A stretch of 64,000 nucleotides of DNA. Origin: Mesodorylaimus sp. YZB2_4 (taxonomy: Eukaryota; Nematoda; Enoplea; Dorylaimida; Dorylaimidae). The stretch covers positions 310,001 through 374,000 of the forward strand of contig JASANH010001194.1 of NCBI GenBank assembly GCA_030248295.1, read 5' to 3'. The translations under genes and the position numbers were made by a program. The notes beneath the pieces were generated by a model. It was not told the origin of the DNA. It did not search any database and worked only from the letters and a program-made list of their open reading frames with translations. Positions 33,007 through 46,100 of this stretch are shown piece after piece (within the stretch, counting starts at the first letter, position 1; each line of letters starts with the position of its first letter).

Positions 33007-34842
33007 ATGGCATCGAAGATCGATTCAGATCACCCGCACCCTTTGGTCAATAACGCCTATTGTCTAAATCATATTTTCTCGTATCTCAATTTGGCCGACC
33101 GCAATTCAGTCGAGCTCGTATGCAAATTATGGCGAGATGTTGTCCATACGATGCCTTTACGACCGTCGATTCTGAACGTAACTTGCGAACGATCATCGCC
33201 AGCCCGATTTCTCGTTCAGTTTAGTGGGATTCGCCAGCACGTCCGATTCGTGCCATTCACTCCGGAAGGAATCGCATTTACGTTGGCTGATGATTACGAC
33301 ACTCAGGCTCGGTTATTGCCCAGTCCTACTCCGACCGACAACGAGATGAACGATGCTATTATCGAGCAGTCGGTCCGATTTTTTTTCTCGCGTTTATTCG
33401 CGAAATATGGCTATGCTTTTTCATCGATCAAGTTCGGGGGTGATTCAGCCCGTGTGCACGGATTGGAGGCCGCTTTGACCGAACCTGTCTTTCCCTCACT
33501 CGACTCAAGCTTGTTGCACAATTTGAGTGATCACTGTTTAGAAAATTTGACATCGATTTCGTTGAAAAGGTTATTTATCGAGGGAAATACGTGGTTGCAC
33601 TTGGCCGATGTGCTTCAACAATTGTCAACGAATGGGAAGTTGGATACTTTGTGCCTGCACGGAATTTCGACCCATGAGCCAAACCCTGAAATTTTTGCGC
33701 CGTTGGCCGTAAGTTTCGTTATTTTCTCATCCTTCAATTATTTGTAAAATGTCGATTTTTTTCAGAGGAATATTCAGTTGGTGAATCGATTTAGTTGTTC
33801 CAATGTCCCGTACCTTTTCTATGGATCTATTGGGAAAGAAGCGTCGATATGGAAAGAGGGAGTTGGAAACTATGGCCGATGTCTTCGCGAAATGTTCATT
33901 CCAATTTACCAAGGTCATATGATCACGCAGGGTTTGCCGGACGAGAATTATTTGTCCGTTATTCAATCTGCTGAAATACTCGATTTGGAATTGCATATTA
34001 ATTGTTACATTGACGTTGGTGTGGACGCTGCTGTGGCCGAAGTATTCCGTTTGGCGGGTAACAGGACGAGGTTGCTCGATTTACGTCTTTGGTGGCCCGA
34101 AAGGTATTTCTCATTCCGCGATGCTCCACCACCGATCGTTGATGTGTTCTCCGAATTCGGTTCGAGCATGGATTCGGTTCAAGAATTCCGACTATATGGT
34201 AGCGAAGCGTCGTTGAATAATGGTTCATTGGCGGCATTGGTCTCTCGTTTGGTGACGGCTCCGAATTTGCGTCGTTTATCGTTGGGAAAAGTTTGCGGTC
34301 GCAGAGTCAGGGATTACAGTCCGTTGGGGGACTTGGTTCGATTGGAATGGTTATATCTTTCGACTTGCCCTAAATTGGACGACAAACAATTCGTGGATAT
34401 TGTTCATCGTTTGATCGATTTAAAACGCGTTTGGTTGATGGACGCGCCATTGATAACGGACGGTGCGATCATGTCGATCATTAGTCGGATCGAAGCTATC
34501 GAAATATGCAAATGCACGAGCTTTTCTCCGAAGAATTTTTTTAAGAATTTGCTCGATAATCGTCGCCAATTGTTCGAAGAAGCATCGGCCGGAAGGGAAG
34601 CTTTGTTGATGAACGATAATTTGGAATTCATCAAAATTCGTTGCTGCCAGAAAACCGATTTGAAATATTTGAAGTGGGCTTCGTGCATATTCGAAAAGTA
34701 CGGCGTACGTGTGTTCATTAATTGGTTTCATCACGAAGCGATTATTATCGTGAAAAATTTCGAGAAGTGGCGCGACGTATCTAGTCTTCGTTTGCCGTGG
34801 TATAATTGCGAATTTTGCGACGCCGATTTATCGGATCGTTAA
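33007..34842 (+). CDS. F-box protein with C-terminal repeat-like region
   Basis: F-box proteins recruit substrates to SCF ubiquitin ligases through Skp1. Two exons, 33007-33708 and 33766-34842, join in phase 0 to give 592 aa. Residues ~15-50 (NAYCLNHIFSYLNLADRNSV, then CKLWRDVV) fit the F-box pattern of hydrophobic helix, L-x-x-VC-x-x-W. The remainder has scattered leucine-rich segments (LRRLSLGKVCGR, LEWLYLSTCPKL, DLKRVWLMDAPLI) that look like divergent leucine-rich repeats for substrate binding. The start was chosen because it follows an acceptor and is the first methionine before the F-box. The gene is more AT-rich than its neighbours. The substrate cannot be told from sequence. Confidence 0.82.
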
Positions 34843-34911
34843 AAACCAGGCCAAAATTTCCATGACTGAAAGATAATGAAATTTCGAAGATGCCTTCACA
34901 AAACTGAGTAT

Positions 34912-34917
34912 AATAAA
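34912..34917 (+). terminator. Polyadenylation signal AATAAA of the F-box gene
   Basis: AATAAA 70 bases after the F-box stop codon, the expected distance for an animal 3' end. Confidence 0.7.
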
Positions 34918-35148
34918 GCTCTTTAATTGTTTGAATATATGGAAAACGATGTTACTCGTGAGCAGGTTTTGGTGCATGGCTCGTAACTTTGTTTCAATTA
35001 ATTCCAAGTAGTATGCGGGGAAATTTGTTTAAAAATGCAATGCGTTCAGTTCGAAATAAAATCCTGATTTGATGGTTTATTTTTAAATTAATCAACCATT
35101 CTTACACTAAATATTAAATTGCAAGTAAATGCGCCAACGCAGAAAAGA

Positions 35149-36724
35149 TTATTTATGTAGATTGAGCAAGAGCAGACCACTATCGGGGGCTGGATCCGTG
35201 ATCAGTTTTTGGATGTCTTTGAACTTTGGATGAGCTGCATCGCGCAGCAATGCGAACATGGCGCACTCGCTGGTCGTCAAGTAAGCACCGGCCTTTTCCA
35301 ACTGGCGGAACGCAAACATTCTGCAAAAGAGACTGGTAAGAGGAATCGAAGGAGAGGGTCACATTTGGGGGGGGGTGGATGATCCCGAGCATAGCATGTG
35401 CAGTGGTTCATTTAGTCATACGAGCAGTCGCAGGTTCGATTCCCAGCAATGGGTTTCGTTTTGTGAAACAACCCCAGCTGATGTTGCGTGCCAGGCCGCG
35501 GGGGCAGTGCCGTCGAGATGCCCAGAGGAACCTACCATATGGCCGTGATCTAGTGCTGTATTTGGCGAAAGGGCGGTCTTGTGTTCTGGTCCTCCCACCA
35601 ATTTCTCCCAGCTTTTCGCCCCCGCCCAAACGCAAATGTGAATATGAAAGCAGCACCACGCACTGGCAAACATCGAGCACAGCCAGGCTGAAGTCTGTGA
35701 GGAACTGGGTTGGGGACCAAAGCACAAGAGTGCTGACCAAACCAGACGAAAACCTGAGCCACCCACGCCGTATTGGTTCAAAACTCCGCCCATTTGAACC
35801 TACGTTTTGTCACACGACCGTGTGGGGACCGGTCTCACGGCAGGTTCCCCTAGGCATATCGACGGCACCCGCAGCCTGACATGCAACATGCAACTTTCAC
35901 AAAAGGACCTCCATCGCTGGGAATCGAACCTGGGCCTGTTTGTGTGACTAGACAAATTGCCACGCTCGTCCTAGTGCAGTATGTGAGTGAATAATGAGTA
36001 TGCCTCGCACTGGTGCCCCCTGGCCACATAAGCATGGCTCGGCAAGCTGAGCTGTTTTAGCATTCGACTGGCCCATCAGAAGGACTCACCGATCCACTTG
36101 AGTCCTGGACGACACGGCATCGACGACCAAGTGCACATCGTATCCTCTTTCCAACAAATCCATAGTCGTCTGGAAAATGCACGCCTGTGTTTCGATACCG
36201 CACAGAAGAATAGACTTGGCCGCAGGCATGGACTGCTTCAAGTAATCCTGCACTTGATCACTCATCATCGAGAAACACGTCTTGGTGAACACCGGCACCT
36301 CGTGTTCTTTCAAACCCAACTCCGGCACTGTCGGACCCAATCCTACAAACAAAACGTCCGTGTAATGCGCATGCTAAATAGATAATAGCTAATTTTCCCG
36401 CCACTTCTTTAAATTCAATTTTTTTGTGAAAAATTGTAACTGGTACATCTAGAAAAGGCAATAAACCATCGCTAACGCACTTTCTAGCGAGAGGGGCGAG
36501 GCATGAAGAGGCACCCCATACAACTTATCAGGCCACTCACCTTTGGGATATTGTTCCGTAGCCACGACCGGGATGTTCAACAATCGAGCCGCCCGCAACA
36601 TTCGATTCGAAACAGTCACGATTGGTCCAAAATATTGAACCATAGGACGGAACTTCTCTTGCATGTCGCAGAGAAGCAAGGCGGACGTCTTCGGATTCAA
36701 ACGACTCACAATCCTGGCAGCCAT
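35149..36724 (-). CDS. Isochorismatase domain-containing hydrolase (ISOC1/2 family)
   Basis: Cysteine-hydrolase-fold protein; the animal family's substrate is not settled. Exons (transcript order) 36724-36541, 36342-36090 and 35320-35149 join in phase: 202 aa, against ~205 for human ISOC2. Conserved blocks: LLCDMQEKF (catalytic Asp), [23 protein letters not shown] (catalytic Lys), [11 protein letters not shown] (catalytic Cys), [14 protein letters not shown] and [12 protein letters not shown] splice acceptor CTTTAG lies two bases before the ATG. The RapGEF gene ends 391 bp upstream on the same strand, so the pair could be one operon. Intron 2 (35321-36089) holds two tRNA-derived repeats in opposite orientation. 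The F-box gene converges from the other side. Confidence 0.93.
35394..35560 (+). repeat. tRNA-derived SINE, forward copy
   Basis: A pol III B box GGTTCGATTCC (35432-35442) follows a degenerate tRNA-like head; the body continues TTTTGTGAAACAA..GCCGTCGAGATGCC. It matches the reverse copy at 35810-35990. Confidence 0.75.
35810..35990 (-). repeat. tRNA-derived SINE, reverse copy
   Basis: Reverse-complemented it reads tRNA-like head, GGTTCGATTCCC, CTTTTGTGAAAG, GCCGTCGATATGCC. With the forward copy it forms a tail-to-tail inverted pair within one intron. Confidence 0.75.
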
Positions 36725-37115
36725 GACTAAAGCCACACCAGTCTTGTCTGCCCTGGCACTACCACACAGAGAGAATGTCCTCCAACACGGTGTCATCAGT
36801 TCGGTCATGCCACCAATGCTATGGTTAGATTTTATTCACTTTTTAACACGATGTTCACCACTCAGCTAAAATGCTCACCTAATAGGCTGCATGTACACGC
36901 ATAAGCTACACAGGCATCGTCAATCTGGGCCCATAAGTATAAAACATTGCGGGTCATAACTGAACAACCAATTCTTATTTACAAACATTAGGGCATCCAT
37001 ACATTTCGTTGGCTGGCATAGTACATAACACGCTAGTCTTCCCAGTCCAACATTGAACTATGTCCGCGGCAATCAGCCAGTCACACTCTCGAAATTTGCT
37101 CCCCTAAACAGACAA

Positions 37116-40100
37116 CTAGTTGTCAACCAGAAAAACAATACCCTCTGCTCGCTTACCATCCTGGCCATACGACAGTTGACCATCGCCAGAATTCGGTCCC
37201 GATGTTGTCCTCCTCACGTGAGGTCCAGCGTAGTACTCGGCAGCCACGGCGGGTATCTTTCCGTGCATATACCGCAGTCCCGCCGAACTCACCGCCATTG
37301 CAGCCGCCGATGGTTTGTGACTGCCCGATCCTGATGACGGAACGACGGTGGCAGTCGGCTGCCCTGACGACACCTGCTTCGTCAAAGGCGGATAAGATCG
37401 TCTCTGATTCGGTGGTGAGGTCGACTGCGAGATAGAACGTGCCTCGGCTCCGCTAGCGTGACCAGAATCTGTGCTGTCGCACGATACAGCGTGAGATATA
37501 TTGGTAGACGAGACCATCGACTGCTGGCTTGTTCCCGAATCGGTTGAGGTAACAGACCCTGAAACACACCAACAGTTACCCATCCATCTATCGGCTAGAC
37601 CCAGGGTTAGTGAACCAGCACAAACACCACGAGTGCACGGCATGGACACTTGTCGGGTTAGTCCCGGCCGTTAGTAAACAAATAACTGAAACTGACCTTT
37701 CATACCTGAACTGTTCAATCGATTCGTCATTAATAGCGTTGTCACAGAACTGCTCTCATCATTCAAATCCACAGGCAGCACGTTAGTGGCAGGAATAGTC
37801 TCCGATTGTGACCGGAGCGGATGGCTCAGCCCGCCGACCACAGTGTGCAACGGCGAGCGTGGCGGCCGCCGAGACTGACAAGGAGACGTGCTAGTCGTAG
37901 GACTCGAATCACCCGCGGTGTGCACGGGTCTCAATGGAGGAGGATAAACTGGAGACCGCACGCGGGAATGATCAACCAAAGCTAGCATTTTCTGCACCGC
38001 CTGGGGCGACTCAGCACCTAGAAAATATGAAAATCAGTGGACCTTATCAAATCCATCCGTCTTGTAACTCACCAAACTTGGGCGCCACGACACGTTTGGC
38101 ATTGTCCGACACGCCCGACAATGACGAAACACTGCTCGGCGACGGAGATGGCATGAGACGACGGCCGAAAGCCGCGTTGTTTGGCATCGACGACGATGAT
38201 GAGCCGACCTGCGGCTCGCATTCGAGCGATAGTTTGTCCAACTCATTTTCGTTCTCAATCACGTCCAGATTACTCAAGTACGATTTTACTCGACGAACCA
38301 TCAACGCCTACAAAAACACCAGTTAAAATCCTAGGGCTAAATTAGGACTTCGCCCTTTACCTGCTCATACAACTTTTTTCTCGACAAAGGTGGCCGATTT
38401 TGGTAATGCTTTCGCATCGTAGCTACTGAGGCGCCGCCTTCGAAAGTATTCATATGCAATAACGCATCATTCAGGCGACCAGCACCGCTTTGCTCGAACA
38501 TTGACGAAAGTTCCTACAACCAGATTTCATTATTCAACAGCAGCGCCTCCAGAACTAAATGGACTTACGTAAGGAGCTGAAGCATATTTCGTAACTGCAC
38601 GAACTTCTTTGGCGATCATTCGAAGCTTCTCAAAGTTTACTAATCCATCGCACCACGTCGGGTTGGCCTCGTGAATGAAATACAAATCCTAGAACACTGC
38701 CAGCTCAGTCCAAGCACTAAACCAGCCTACCAATTAACGTACCTTCTTTACAACAGGAAACAGAGGAATAATTGGTGGCTCCGACGCCAACTGCGCCAAA
38801 TGCTGCCTGAAAAACGCACCCGTTATTACCAGGCTCGCGACCACCCATTCCCCCCTCTTACCTGTATTTGCTCATATTCCTCGACGGATCGAGCAGCAAC
38901 TGCAGATCCTCAAACATTTTGATGTATTTCGATGGCACCTTGTCCCAAGAATTGTGCAACCGTCTCACTGCCGGTTTCTCAAGACCGGACATCAATGCGA
39001 ACATGGAATTGAAATTCTTAAAGTCACGACAATGCCCTAAAAAGGCGCCTTGCAATAATTCGCACTTCACCCAATTATCCAACCGCTTACTCGCAACTTT
39101 GATAAATTTTTTGATAATCTTGGCCCTTCGAATGACGCTCTTCTCCTTGCAGATTTCCGTAGCCACCCACCACATTTCTCGATTTACGAACTCTTCGAAC
39201 TGACCCAATTTCGGCCACCCGTATACCGACTTCAGATTAAACAAATTGTCTACAAATTCAGTCGCCTCGACGGCAGCGAAAACGGCGAAATCTTGTAAAG
39301 TCAACTGAGCAGCCAAAATATTTGCATTTAGCTGCAGCAGATTCGTTTGAGATTCTTTCAAAAGCTCTGGTGCTAGTTCGTCAGATACCAACGGTTCCGT
39401 ACTTTTGTTGTTTTTCAGATAGTACCTACAAATATAAAGGCAATTACACATACATAACCCAGACCAACAATAAGACTAACTCACCTGCTATTCAGCAAAA
39501 TACGCTCGGCCAAATTTTGCATCTGATCCGGCAATCGACGCTGCTTGATCATTCCATCTGGCGATACGCTGACTTCCGTCAGCGACCACTCCAGACTGGA
39601 CGATTCTGTGCTGGACGCCATTCCGAATTCTTGTAAAGCCAACTGCACCACGTTTTGCGCAGTAGTTTCCTGAAAAAAACTTCTTTTTAATCCAGATCAC
39701 AAACTCGAAATTGTAATCCATTCTTACCTTGTACACAGTCAAATATTTAAACGTCTGATCAGATCGATAAATTTTTAGAACGTGTTCAGGGCAAGCCGAC
39801 CTCACTGGTTGATAATACTGAGAAATGCCTGGCCCCATCACGCCCAGATTTATGTTGGAAATATCAGGATTCGATCGACTATGTTTCATTCTCATGCGCG
39901 AATCTACTTCCGGTTCCGGATCGAAACTGATATCTACCACGTCGACGTGATCTTCGTCGGCTTGCAAGGACGAGGAACTAAAACATGTAAACCATATATT
40001 AGGTGCTCACATTCAGGTCGATTCCCCTTACGAAGCAAGATTTCAACTCTTCTATTCCCCCAGGCGCCCATCTACAATCTCTCACCTGCTCCCATGTTTT

Positions 40101-43100
40101 ATTCTTTTGATTAATCGCCCCAATTTGCTCGTTTCCTTTTCCGCTTTTGGTGGTGCAGTCGGCTGATGATGAGCGCCATGAGAAATCGGTCCCATCGCTC
40201 TCGACATGCTCGACGCCATGGCCGAAGACGAATACGAGCTGGCGTGGTGTAATGGCGGTGACGCAGGCAACCGTCCGTTCTCGACGTGGTGCAATCGAAC
40301 GCCGGCACTCGCCGTCATCGCTCTTTGTTGAAGGCGACTCGCGGGACCGCCTTGCGTTGCTACACAACCACCGAGAATACCACCACTGCCAGTTGATATC
40401 AGGCACGTTGACGTTTCTCCTCGATCAGCAGCCAACATTTCTTTGAATCCGAGTAAATTGGACTTGACCGTAATCGATAAATGTGTACTGCCACGCAAGA
40501 TTTCCAATGCCTTCTGGTGAGCAATGTGCTGGAAATTGTGCCCATTCACTTCCAAAATCTAAAAAATAAACTTAATTAGCCTTTTTCAACATATTCTATT
40601 CGTTTACTCCTAACGTGCTTACCTGATCCCCTCGCTTCAGTCCAATCTTATCAGCGTTAGAGCCAGCTTCCACTTTCGACACGTACACTCCGTAGCTTTT
40701 CTCCTGACCGCCCAAGATGGAAAAATGCAATATTTCATCACGATTCGACCGGGTATACGTGACCGTACGCGATCGAGATTTCACACTACAGGCGATGTTC
40801 AGCAGTTGCTGATGATTGAACATAGCCTAAATCAATAACACATAAAATACTTGGACACAAATTCCTCCATCGCTCCCTTACATCACGCTCCAATGACTGC
40901 TCGAACTGTTCCAAAAGTTTCATCATGGCGGGATCAGTTTCAAAGTCGTTGAAATGATTGTTCACCCAGAGCAGAACTAGTCGAGCAACCTTTAACAAAA
41001 CACCACACTGAACATCGTATATTTAACACTCGACATTAGCTCACATACCTTTTCCCTCAACGACGTCTCTGCAAACCATAACATAAATTTCTCGAATATT
41101 TCCGTGGGATTCTTGACGAACGTTCTGTACATCAACAAGAAATCCTCCACATAATACGGGTCGACAGAATTGTCCCGTTCCTCGATCAACGCTTGTACAA
41201 GCTTATCTGGTTTACCCTTAATCAAGACGTAACCTTCCCGACTTTCCAACGTCCTAAAACCATGTAAATCGCAGGTCAGTCACAGATATCCCACTCGATC
41301 ATGGCGCACTGACTCACCGCCGCTCCGTCTCGCTCACAATTTCACCAGCTGAATCTGTATGTTTTCTAAAGTTGTCAGACATCTTTGACAGAATGCTGAC
41401 ATAATCCGGTTGAGCAACCAACACGAACTGGCAGTCGTCGACCAATGTTCGCATGTTGCCCAGGTGTAACTGAGGTTCAGGTCGTGGTTCCACACCAAAA
41501 CTATCGCCCAAATGATATTCCACCCTGCTTCCGTCCGGCATGGTCACAACCACTTCTCCATTCACGATTACCGACCTGTAACCCGAATAGGTCATTCAAG
41601 CTGGGGCTAACCTGACAAAACAAAAGGGTCTCACCAGGAATCCAACTGCTCCCCGTCCTTCATGACAATCGTGCCCGCTTTTTCGACCACGGCGAACACC
41701 ATTTTCCAACACAGTTCCCTTTTGACGCTGACTGGCAAATTGGCGAACGCTGGCATGTGTTGCATAAAGTCGAGAAGCACATGAATATCGTCCTCGGTCC
41801 TCTCGCTCGGCTCCTTCTCCAGACACTCTCTAACATTGTCCCGTAGCTCCATGAAGGAATCGCCGCTAGGACACGACTCATCGTCCTCGTCCTCGTCGCT
41901 GTCCACATTTCCTTCTGGAAGGCCTAAATACACAGAAACAGCAGCAATTACCGAGCTATCCACGTCGCAATTAGTTACCGACATAACATAGACAGGATGC
42001 GCGGAAAGAACCGATTTCCGAAGACACCAGTATCCCCGACATACCTGCGAGATCATCATCTCCATCCGCCGTCGACGTCGATGGCAAATGTTCGCTTCCT
42101 GAATAAGCGCTACTGCTAGCCGAACTCCTGGCTGAATTGGATCGATGAGGCAAGGGAGGGTGCGAAACGACCGGACCTCCTACGTAACTCCCAGTGTAAT
42201 AGCCGCGTTGCGGATGATTTCCACCAAATTCGCCGTGCATTTGACGAGACGAATGAAAGTTTGATAAATACTCACTCCTTTGAATGACAGTCTCGACTTC
42301 TCGTAACTTCTCCATCGTCGAAAGCGCGGACGAATAATCGTCCTTTTGCAATTTCATTCTAGCCGACACGGCCCCCGTCGAAGTGGCCACTTCGCCGAAG
42401 GATAAGTTGTGAGCTTTGCCATATTGACGAGCTTGCTTATGATGACCCCCATTTTGACGCAGCTGACGCAATGCGGGTTGAACACCGTTACTCTCAGGAA
42501 CTTTTGGCGGTAACGATGCCGAGGCCGAAGACGACGCCTTACTCGACATAAATACGTGATCCAAATTCATCGACGTTATCGTTTTGCGAGGTCTTTGCTC
42601 GGAAGATACTGGCACGTCCGGGTAGTCGATCTAAAGGAACACTTCTTGTAAACGACATCAATAAAACTCAACCCCGAGATCTTGAAAACAGAATCCATAG
42701 GCGTGTCGCAACAGGGACAAGAGTACAGTCATTTCGAACAGGAAGTGCATCCTCGCGAGGATGCTTTTTAACCCGACAACCCTCGACCATCTGGCATCAA
42801 GCCCTTCTAAACCAATCTCGACTAACACCTCGGCCTTTATCCACTTTTCAATTTAGCACGCAACACGTGCCACGCACCCGCCCAACCAAATAGCATGGAT
42901 TTGGGTAGAAATTATCAATACTCAACCCCTCTCACTCGGCTCGCAACAGACGTCTGCGCACCCCTGCTCGGCCTTCATGCATTACGCGGCTCTTCCCAAT
43001 CGACAAGTAACCGCGATTACGCAAACTGCCCTACAAATACATCCTATACCCCCAAATACATCATTGCAAAACACTCCCGACTGTTGCTTCTTGAGTCCAA

Positions 43101-46100
43101 CTCCCTCCTAACGATCGCCCATGGCCGCGCCCCCACCGAAACTCACTCGCCTCCGTGACCGAAACGAGCCCCGCATCTCGGCCACGTAGCCTAGGATAGT
43201 AGCCGAACGAAAGTAAACACGACGCGAAAACTTTCAATCCTCCGACATCCTAAGAAAACTCGCTTCGGCCAGAGTTTAGACGAAAAGGCCCCGACGACCA
43301 TCAGTTGGGAATTGGCTAAATGCGACACACGACACGTTTTCACTTCGCCCCCTTTCCCTTACTATGCCCCAACTAACAACGACCTTCAAGACTCCGCGTG
43401 TGAAAGTTTAAGAGCCAACCGCCTTACACTAAACATTTTTGGCAAATTTCAAACGCCTAGAATTCGCGCTCTTATCTAACCTTCCTTTTTACAAATACGA
43501 ACATACCCAACCCGAGTTTCCCATCCCACAAAAATAGCCCTCATCTTTCCCGACCCGTCTACATCTCGGAAACAAAAAACACAAACACTTACCACTATCA
43601 TCTCCGACGTCTCCAGCACCAGACAATCATGCGCTCGACGATTACTGTTGCCAGTCCTTTTCCCAAAACTGAAACAAACAGTCATGCGTAAACTATTTTT
43701 TGCCACAAACATCGCTCACCTATAACCCCGCTACTAAAATCCCATAAACACCGATCTAATCCCGCATACTTTCATCGATTTCTGCACTCAAACCAAACTC
43801 ATTACAAATCCTAAACCCCGCAGAAAGCCACCATTTTACGCGATGCCTCGTACCATTCACCCGCAGATTTACTAAACTTCTCGAATGAGCCTCTTCCTCT
43901 AACACTGTATGAACATCAGGCCGAACGGCGCCTAGGAACTAGCAACGAGCAATTACAACGACGCCCCGCGGATTAATCGAATAGAAAATTTCCTGCTGTT
44001 GTTGTTACGCCTTGGTACCCATTCATTTATCAAATAGCCCAAACATAAACCATTGCATCTGAGAATACCAGTTTACAACCTCATAAACTAGCCAAACGCG
44101 CCACCGAATTGCGAAACCATTCCCTCAAATCCCTTCCCAATGAATGAAAACACACCACACTAATCTCCCATCCATCAAACCGCTCGAGCTTATTCGTACT
44201 ACATCGCGATTCGCATGCTTTCAATCAACGCCGACATCCAGAATACGTTGAACATGTTTTACAAGAAAACACCACCCCATCAAGTACTCCAATTATCCAG
44301 TCGACTCATCCATAATTGGCGAAACGAAAAAGCCACAATATTTCTTTTAGAAAAACATTTCACCACTCTACTAATCATGCATGACACGTCGAAAATACAG
44401 CCACTCAACTAAGAACTCATTTCGCTTTCCTCGCACCTGTTCCAAATTATCGTTCCCCAAAACTACTCCTAGCAAAACAAGCACGCGGCCAAAACTGCCG
44501 ACAAGAGCAAAACTAAAAACTCGTTCTGTTCACCCAAGACGTCTCCAATGTCTGCCCCCCCTTCGCAATAACAATACGACAACACACTTTTACCATTGCA
44601 TCCAAAAAGAAAACCTAAGACGACGCACCCGTTTCACAAATACGAGCACGTTCGTTGCCGTCTTCTCGCACGGCGACTCTACTTTTGCACTGCGAAAGGC
44701 CCAAGGAGGGAGAAGAAATCCAGTCTACGTCTGTCTCCACTGCACTCCGTACAGACACAGCCGAAGATGGGCATCGACGGTAGTGGGCCATCGCATAGCC
44801 CCCGGCCCTAGGCGACGACCAAGATGGACGAGCACAACACGCATTCTCCTCGCACAAACCTTCACTACCGTTGCGGTCTCTTCTAAGACGGGCACCACAT
44901 TTGACCAATGCGAGTCTTATCCAACATCAAACCCACGACCACTAGGCGCCATCCAGCGAGCCGACCTCGTTTTTTCCTCCTTCGCCCACAAATCACCACG
45001 TTTACTCGAGCGAAAACGTAACCAACTGGCGAAAATATACCATCCACGTACATCATACCTATGCACCTCATCAACGAATTTCCGCGCCCAAATCCAATAA
45101 GGCGCAATGAACTAAATCGAAGAACCCCTAATACAAACACCTCATAAAATTCTAGGGTGGTCCCGTCTGAAATATACACTTTCCCCACACACACTCAAAC
45201 ACACGCCCTCGTCGCATGGTTGACCAAACAGGTTATTTCCGCACCCACGACCAATAATAACCACTCAAACGGACGAGATCATAAATTGAGCAAGACCACA
45301 TTGAGAAAATACAACTTCTTCCCAACTTTCACTTTCCCCTTCAATGAGAACATTCTTTCTCTCCAAGATCACTCCCTCAAACAAAGCTTATTCCAAATTC
45401 TTTTTTCCGAATTCGATCAAGCATAGCGTGCAGGCCTCTCGTCCTATTGTGTCTTCACGAGAAAGACGCTGTTTTCACGCTTTCGGTACATACTGTACGT
45501 CAAGGCGAACACACGCTCGGACAAGAAACGATCCGACAAGGAACTAGTCTCAACAAAGAACACTGATCCGTAGGCCTGATAAGCAAACACCACCTTGAAC
45601 TATCCAGTCCTTACGTAAACCTATCCCGCCCTTTTTACGATTATCGTTGCCAATTGAGTAACAGTCATTTTGTAATGCCCCCATCAAGACGACCCCCAAA
45701 AAGGAGACAAATTATTCGGAGAATCGCTCAAAATACGCTTCCTCCTTCTCAGACTATCAGGCACCAGATAATCTGCTCACCTGTCCCTCGGTAGATACAT
45801 GTGCCCATCAATGAATACGGATCCGCTTAGCAAAATGTACCAGCACGTGCTCGCTTGACCTTTTCTGAAAAGGAAACAAAATTTTAAAAAAATACTAGCA
45901 TCAAAAGAGAAAAACCCACAAGTTCAGCAACACCCAACATAAACTACAGACCGACCGACCCAACGGCCATACAGTATGACAAAAATCCTAGCAGAAAATT
46001 AACGCACGCACCCACCTTTTCCAGTTCAGACTTATACCACACTGGCGTTACTCAATTCGATTATAACCAACCAAGGCCTTCTCCCGAAAGGGCCAAATCG

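Noticed and set aside
35379..35879. 166-codon frame in the isochorismatase intron
   Set aside because: It runs across SINE sequence and has no protein-like features.
44381..45100. 239-codon open frame on the + strand in a RapGEF intron
   Set aside because: It results from the A/C-rich composition of the intron; the protein is low in complexity, has no motif and overlaps nothing conserved.
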